Assembly (NCBI GenBank): GCA_964058845.1
Contig: CAXKVR010000885.1
Coordinates: forward strand, 1 to 10,595
Length of the DNA: 10,595 nt
Direction: 5' to 3'
Source: Carex sylvatica
Lineage: Eukaryota > Streptophyta > Magnoliopsida > Poales > Cyperaceae
Shown here: positions 7,401 through 10,595 of the stretch, in pieces
Numbering within the stretch: position 1 is the stretch's first letter
How the letters are laid out: each line of letters begins with the position of its first letter
Translations under genes and position numbers: made by a program
The notes under the pieces: generated by a model
What the model was told of the DNA's origin: nothing
Databases searched by the model: none
The model's input: the letters and a program-made list of their open reading frames with translations, nothing else

Positions 7401-7549
7401 GTTGGGGGTCGTAAACTTTTGTTGTTTGGACGCCTCACCCCATCACTCTCCCTTAATTGAAGAGCCTCACGATACTTTGCTATTTCATCAAATCGACTTC
7501 TTATTTTGTTAAGCCGATCAACAATGCCATCAGGAATTGGTACAATGTA
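4463..7549 (-). CDS. CC-NB-ARC-LRR disease-resistance protein, main exon (5' exon not seen)
   Basis: This is an intracellular plant immune receptor of the CNL class, an ADP/ATP switch that detects pathogen effectors. The frame is open upstream to a splice acceptor (TTTTTTTTAACAG, intron end at 7550), entering in phase 0, which gives 1028 codons. The GTG at 7438 is not a credible start. Counted from the acceptor: residues 1-37 are the end of the coiled-coil/linker (DRLNKIRSRFDEIAKYREAL). The P-loop GKGGLGKTT is at about 88-96, RNBS-A at about 111-121, Walker B LLVLDDVW at about 163-170 (the Trp is typical of CNLs), RNBS-B LVTTR at about 193-197, GLPL at about 254-257, RNBS-D CFLFCSMYPKD at about 311-321, and LHD (an MHD variant, Met to Leu) at about 381-383. 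Irregular LRRs follow from about 490 to 1000. A CxxC-x13-CxxC insert sits at about 459-479. No membrane or signal segment is seen. The last residues are a poly-Ile run from an AAT microsatellite, so the true C-terminus may be spliced (donor CAG|GTTCAT, intron start at 4501). Missing from the window is the exon for most of the Rx-type coiled coil. Confidence 0.92.
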   Translation of the reverse strand, partial: YIVPIPDGIVDRLNKIRSRFDEIAKYREALQLRESDGVRRPNNKSLRPPTGHMVDKANIFGRDADISEVIDFLLTEKEKSLSVISIVGKGGLGKTTIAQLVYKDERISQCFDLNGWVCVSEEFDVRRIIRGTIESFSKTNCGLSELSQLQEELAKIVEEKTILLVLDDVWNENQDLWESFRVPFKEAKMVRILVTTRNEKVADIMQTTTYFNPTYLPEDSSWQLFQHYAFSGTSDTVPKHLVDMGRKITRKCGGLPLAVKAIASLLRQEADEEVWREILESDIWEIEESKEDIFPALQISYAHLPTHLKQCFLFCSMYPKDHILLKEDLIKLWIAHGYVRSESNRKIMEIGVKYWNELKERSFLDEYNSHSYWIEPETCKLHDIIHDLARLISENEHYSVEVNQPLDIEERTIPREAYHLCVRGSMGYVNQIPQQTMKCLRTLFMDTRECNGDFEYGYCTNCTEAIDQNLELTEDCQDCLGNVTFRNLTQFEVLRVLILECHSLTKIPDHSIPELKHLTYLSITSKLLKVLPLSIGLLYNLLALKVECETLEYLPENIGDLANLQFLTIYANIKKLQKSLCSLTNLLELTIGSLLLEKRGFLDYVPHDLFNFPSVARIFASWNVRTIGWLKDMKDLKGMISIGKLKNINDLEDAKRANLRNKCKLEILKLCWDDHMDGFHSSDSELELDLIPKACEGGIVGTDDTHFSLLECLQPHPNLKELGVKGYPSAIVPGWMRDPLLLKSIQRLKLERCGHIRTMQLEQLPSQLKRLEISGCDHLELITGLGHLDMLEILEIDDCKTLKSLTMDGLQLVESTEPFSDSSHEIPHINQQSISSLVHVRNYPSAIVPGWMRDPLLLQAIQKLWLYKCGYIESLPFGNLHTLKDLSIVLCSSFRTMQLELLPSLLEILEIQGCFHLELITGLGHLDKLEKLKIGYCETLKSITMDVLQLVESTKPFSDFSHEIPHINRQRISSLTWLEIEYCGSLHSLPDGLIPSGPCYVCVYCCGCPAYYKSNQVHNFIIIIIIII
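4466..4492. repeat. AAT microsatellite within the NLR frame
   Basis: An AAT run that reads as eight isoleucine codons on the minus strand just before the stop at 4463-4465. Its homologue in the broken copy is at 2757-2793 with a different length. Confidence 0.85.
4629..5370 (-). repeat. Internal tandem duplication in the LRR coding region
   Basis: Two direct copies, about 5043-5370 and 4629-5024, each encode a block that begins YPSAIVPGWMRDPLLL and ends HEIPHINxQxISSL. The offset is 414 bp at one end and 348 bp at the other. The difference is a 66-bp (22-codon) stretch, residues ESLPFGNLHTLKDLSIVLCS plus two more, present only in the second copy in reading order, which is about one LRR. Nucleotide identity is high, and words such as CCACCAACTGCAGT are shared exactly. 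Confidence 0.9.
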
Positions 7550-7943
7550 CTGTTAAAAAAAAATGAATTACAATGTTAAATTTCAAAATTTGTTAGCTGA
7601 AAATGATAATTAGGGGACCATGGCGCCTACAATGTGAACTACTGCACCGTCCATTGGCAAATTGACCTCTGACTTTTAACCAATAATAATCGAATATGTA
7701 CGGCAATAACTTACACAAGTTCATTTTTTTATTTAAAAAAAAAGCAGCAGCAGTGGTTGGTTCAATAGTGTGATATATGTTATGTATATATTCTAACCGA
7801 AGTGTTTTTATCAATGTAAATGCATAAATTAACATGCATATAATAATTTCTGTGTTATTTTTTATAGTACAATTCTACAAAATAATTACCTCATTAAATT
7901 GGATGGTCCGGATTAGAGTTTTGCTAACGGGTACGGGCCAGGC
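7550..7943 (-). other. Intron or upstream non-coding sequence of the main NLR gene
   Basis: It starts at a good acceptor (pyrimidine run then AACAG at 7550). The sequence is AT-rich, with no frame resembling an Rx-type coiled coil. A donor-like site, AATGAG|GTAATT, occurs with the intron starting at about 7888. The 54 bp between it and the transposon start at 7944 are open in one phase-compatible frame (AWPVPVSKTLIRTIQFNE), but this does not look like coiled coil. Either the real first exon lies beyond the transposon, or it has been lost. Confidence 0.55.
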
Positions 7944-8437
7944 TGTAACATCCCAGTTTTTCAAATAGTTGGAAATTTATCTTAATTGAAGTAAAGTGTG
8001 TTTTAAAATAGCAAATTAGGGTTTAAGGTATATCTATAAATCTGTATTTTGATAATTAGTAATTAATAGACTAGAAATACATATGAAATGCTAAATCAGA
8101 AATTCTGAATATATATATCATACCTATCATAGTTGTAGTAGCCATAAAGTTGAATAAAATAATTTGATTATTTATATAAAATTTATTTGCCTGTGAAGTC
8201 ATATCCTGACTACAAACGTTTTTAGTCTAATTAGAATATTTCAAAATTTATTCTAACATAGGTTCATCAAAAACTTAGAATTTAAACTATCAAGTTCTCT
8301 TTCTAAAATTTTGAGGGGCCTTGTGCAAAGTAACCAATTAATTAAATAAGAATAAGTGACAATTTATAATCTCCTAAATAACTACATGTAGACACCCGCC
8401 AGTCTCTTTTCCTTTAATTCATTGAATTTGCAATTGA

Positions 8438-8522
8438 CCAATCATCTTATTAAATTCAATCTCTCACACGTGTCATCATTTGCATCCCCACATTCTATTC
8501 TTTTTGTTCCCCTTGCATATAT
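8438..8522 (+). promoter_or_regulatory. Promoter-like block in the putative LTR
   Basis: In order on the plus strand: CCAAT at 8438-8442, a palindromic G-box ACACGTGT at 8466-8473, and a TATA-like ATATAT at 8517-8522. The purine-rich leader starts about 25 bp downstream of the last. Spacing and order match an RNA polymerase II promoter in the U3 region of a plant LTR. It points away from the NLR gene. Confidence 0.5.
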
Positions 8523-8546
8523 CGCTCTCCAGTCTTGGAGATATTG

Positions 8547-8672
8547 GAAATTGAAAAGAAAAAAAAAAAGAAAACTGACGAAGGATAAAAGAAAAGAAAG
8601 AAAAACAGAGAGGGATATGGGTTAAAAAGAGGAGAGGAGAAAACAGAGAAAAGAGAGGAGAAAGAGGAGGTG
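8547..8672 (+). repeat. Purine-rich (GA) leader tract
   Basis: About 125 bp made almost wholly of A and G, such as GAGGAGAGGAGAAAACAGAG, right after the TATA-like element. Such GA-rich leaders are frequent at the start of plant LTR transcripts. The plus strand has stops, so no protein is proposed. Confidence 0.7.
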
Positions 8673-9676
8673 CAGCAGCTCGACGTGGCCGGGAAACGAG
8701 AAAGTTGGAGAAGACGACAATGTGATGGTTTTTGCTTAGTTGATTGCTTGTGTTCATGTGGTTGCTATCGAACGACTCGATTGACTCGATTCTGAACATT
8801 GTTGATTTGGGTTGCTTAATTTTTGTTGCATGCTTATAATTGTTGATTTGGATTGCTTGATTATTATTATAGAGCAAGTTTTGTTCAATTATTGGGTAAT
8901 GGTTCATGTTTATAAGGCATGCATAATTAACATATAGTATATAGGTATTGATCACTAAATATAAAGGAATTGCACTAGAGTTAGTAGATGTTTTAATATC
9001 AGCCTCGTTAATCCGTTAATCCAACCAGATGGTATGGTCACGAACTATAGACTTAGAACTTAAGTCCGGTATTTTATGGTTCCATGTCAGTTCTTGAGAC
9101 TATAGCTTGTCAAGATTTTAATTATTTGGTTTAACACTATTTGAAAAATAATTTGGTTTGCTTGATTGCTATTTTTCATTATTATTTTTTTTGGTTGGCC
9201 TCATGTTCGTTTATTGGATTATAGTTCGGTACTTATTATGGTTTTCAAAAATTACATGCTAAGAATGCTTGAAATGTTTACATTATCTTATTTTTCATAA
9301 GCTAGTGCATGACATGATACAAAGCAATCCCACTAAGCACATGAGTTTAATTTAAATGAAATATTAGCATGATAAGGATGCATAAGTATTTCTTACCAAT
9401 GCATGACATGAATTCATAACTTTGCATGTGAGGCATAGTGACTGTTTGAAGCTAAGAATGACTTGATTGAAGTACTTGGTATGTTTGAATTGACTTTTTT
9501 GAATTATATTATGCATTGTATTTTTTTTTAGTTGAGTCAAAAGGATGCATGCATGAACATATTTTTATGAAGGATATTTTGAAACTAAAACATGACATGA
9601 TTTGGAAAAGAATGATTTGTAACATGATATTGTGAACTGTGTTAAAGAACCAAATGTCTGAAACCTGATGATCATG
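8673..9676 (+). other. Non-coding internal part of the putative LTR
   Basis: AT-rich sequence without long frames. The word CATGACATGA and the related GATGCAT and CATGCATG recur from about 9305 to 9600, giving a loose scattering of RY-type words. There is no sign of a gene. Confidence 0.5.
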
Positions 9677-10085
9677 TATGCGCCCTATTCGGGGTAAGCG
9701 TGTAATTTTTGTTATGTAGGCGCTGAACTTGTAGCGCATAACATAAATTGCATAGGCGCCATATTCGGGGTAAGCGTGTAATTTCTGTTATGTAGGCGCT
9801 GAACTTGTAGCGCATAACAGAAATTGCATAGGCGCCATATTCGTGGTAGCGCATGACTCGGTTATGTAGGCGTTGTACTTGTAGCGCATAACTTTAGTCA
9901 TGTAGGCACTCTATTCGGGGTAAGCGCATAATTTCAGGTTATGGCCATAACAGAAATTGTGTAGGCGCCATATTCGTGGTAGCGCATGATCAGAGTCTTG
10001 TATGAACCTTGACAGTCATTTAGGCGCTGAACTTGTAGCGCATGACCGGGGTCATGTAGGCGTTGTACTTGTAGCGCATGACCGA
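9677..10085 (+). repeat. Array of about 36-bp hairpin-forming repeats
   Basis: Units start with TAGGCGC or close variants at about 9717, 9753, 9793, 9829, 9867, 9903, 9962, 10021 and 10057, with a partial unit before them near 9680. Spacing is mostly 36-40 bp, with two 59-bp steps where a unit is degraded. Two flavours alternate in part: one contains TATTCGGGGTAAGCG, the other GAACTTGTAGCGCATAAC. Pairs form inverted repeats. For example, 9780-9800 and 9809-9825 pair over 17 bp with one 4-nt bulge and an 8-nt loop. Confidence 0.9.
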
Positions 10086-10595
10086 GTACTGTTAATACCA
10101 AAATGGTTACCTAATATAATGACATTTTATTCTATCATGAATAGTCTTGAATAAAGCATGATTATATGATATGGTTGCACAATTAAATTGGATTGAATTT
10201 TTTTATGTTTGATTGTTATAGTATTATAAATTGTTTCTCTAGCTTGCTGATTTCTTTCGCGGTATTTGAGCATTTCTTTAAGTGAACTTATATTTTTGTT
10301 TCTTGACTGATTATAGTTGGTAACTTGGATTCTTTGATTCTTATATTATTCTTGTAGTCTATATTGTTTGTGCTCGGTGTTGTTTTAGTTTAGTTGGTTG
10401 GGTCTTAGAATAACACAACTGGAACTGAATACCGCACTGGGAGATTTTCAATCTCTCACATTTCCACTTCGGTGGGTTCCAGGTACAAAGCGCGAGACAC
10501 ATAAAGTGAGATGCCGAACTAGAGGACTGTGTGACGTGCCACAAAGATGAGTATTTGGTTCACTTTAAATAAATCTGTTATGGTATTTCGATTGG
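10086..10595 (+). other. Continuation of the putative LTR, no gene
   Basis: AT-rich sequence to about 10400, then a more balanced stretch (10400-10550). No terminal CA with a primer-binding site is recognisable before the window ends. Confidence 0.45.

Larger units (their letters stand above)
7944..10595 (+). mobile_element. Putative LTR of a Ty3/gypsy-type retrotransposon, running off the window
   Basis: The plus strand starts with TGTAACATCCCAG, the kind of terminus common in large plant Ty3/gypsy LTRs (TGTAACAYCCC), right after non-coding NLR flank. It is followed by about 500 bp of AT-rich sequence, a promoter-like block, a purine-rich leader, and long non-coding sequence with a tandem hairpin array. 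No gag-pol frame, primer-binding site, polypurine tract or second LTR is visible, so it may be the 5' LTR of a full element or a solo LTR. The candidate target duplication on the left would be the five bases CAGGC at 7939-7943, but its partner is outside the window. The block near 10430-10520 (ending GGTTCCAGGTACAAAGCGCG) recalls the 3' part of such LTRs. The lineage (Tekay-like) is a guess from memory of similar sequences. Confidence 0.6.

Noticed and set aside
7593..7835. Minus-strand frame of 80 codons as a possible coiled-coil exon
   Set aside because: The peptide lacks heptad pattern and Rx-type motifs, and the sequence looks like an AT-rich intron.
7888..7943. First-exon fragment AWPVPVSKTLIRTIQFNE ahead of a donor-like site
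   Set aside because: It is only 18 codons long with no coiled-coil character. The donor-like site may be chance in AT-rich sequence.
8476..8955. Minus-strand frame of 159 codons in the putative LTR
   Set aside because: It is low-complexity Phe/Ser/Leu sequence opposite the purine-rich leader, with no family resemblance.
9509..9854. Minus-strand frames with repeated RLPRI/AYITKIT peptides
   Set aside because: They are by-products of the 36-bp repeat array and have no independent coding evidence.
9677..10085. CRISPR-like array because of regular 36-bp spacing
   Set aside because: The units are contiguous and diverged without unique spacers, and the context is a plant nuclear genome.

Overview
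The window looks like nuclear DNA of a flowering plant. It is AT-rich, has GT-AG introns, carries a CC-NB-ARC-LRR (CNL-type) disease-resistance gene with tandem degraded relatives, and has a plant-type LTR retrotransposon terminus. I cannot name the species.

All gene-like material in the left three quarters is on the minus strand, so it is best read from high to low coordinates. The main gene (4463-7549) is one long exon coding for the end of a coiled-coil/linker region, a complete NB-ARC ATPase with every expected motif, and an irregular LRR domain. It enters through a splice acceptor at 7550, so the exon for most of the N-terminal coiled coil should lie further upstream. About 390 bp of non-coding sequence follows, and then what looks like the start of an LTR retrotransposon on the opposite strand (7944 to past the window end). 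No coiled-coil exon is visible in the window.

Downstream of the main gene is a second, broken copy (about 2799-4114). It starts abruptly in the NB-ARC/LRR linker, lacks the nucleotide-binding domain and carries at least three frame disruptions. The 3' flanks of both copies match each other, including an in-frame AAT microsatellite and an AATAAA motif, so this is a head-to-tail tandem duplication. Further on is a short acidic repeat exon candidate (2220-2417), built on a 30-bp minisatellite and preceded by a good splice acceptor. The left edge (1-200) holds a third NLR scrap, with the GLPL and RNBS-D motifs on either side of a small deletion. Next to it is a possible unrelated first exon (269-427).

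The right quarter is the putative LTR. It has a TGTAACATCCC start, a promoter-like region with CCAAT, CACGTG and ATATAT elements, a purine-rich leader, and an array of roughly 36-bp hairpin-forming repeats at 9677-10085.

The main biological theme is NLR birth and death: tandem duplication, patchy sequence homogenisation between copies, LRR gain and loss, pseudogene formation, and transposon insertion close to the 5' side of the surviving gene. The least expected signals are a conserved four-cysteine CxxC/CxxC insert in the NLR, a phase-compatible acidic tail exon, and the LTR hairpin array.
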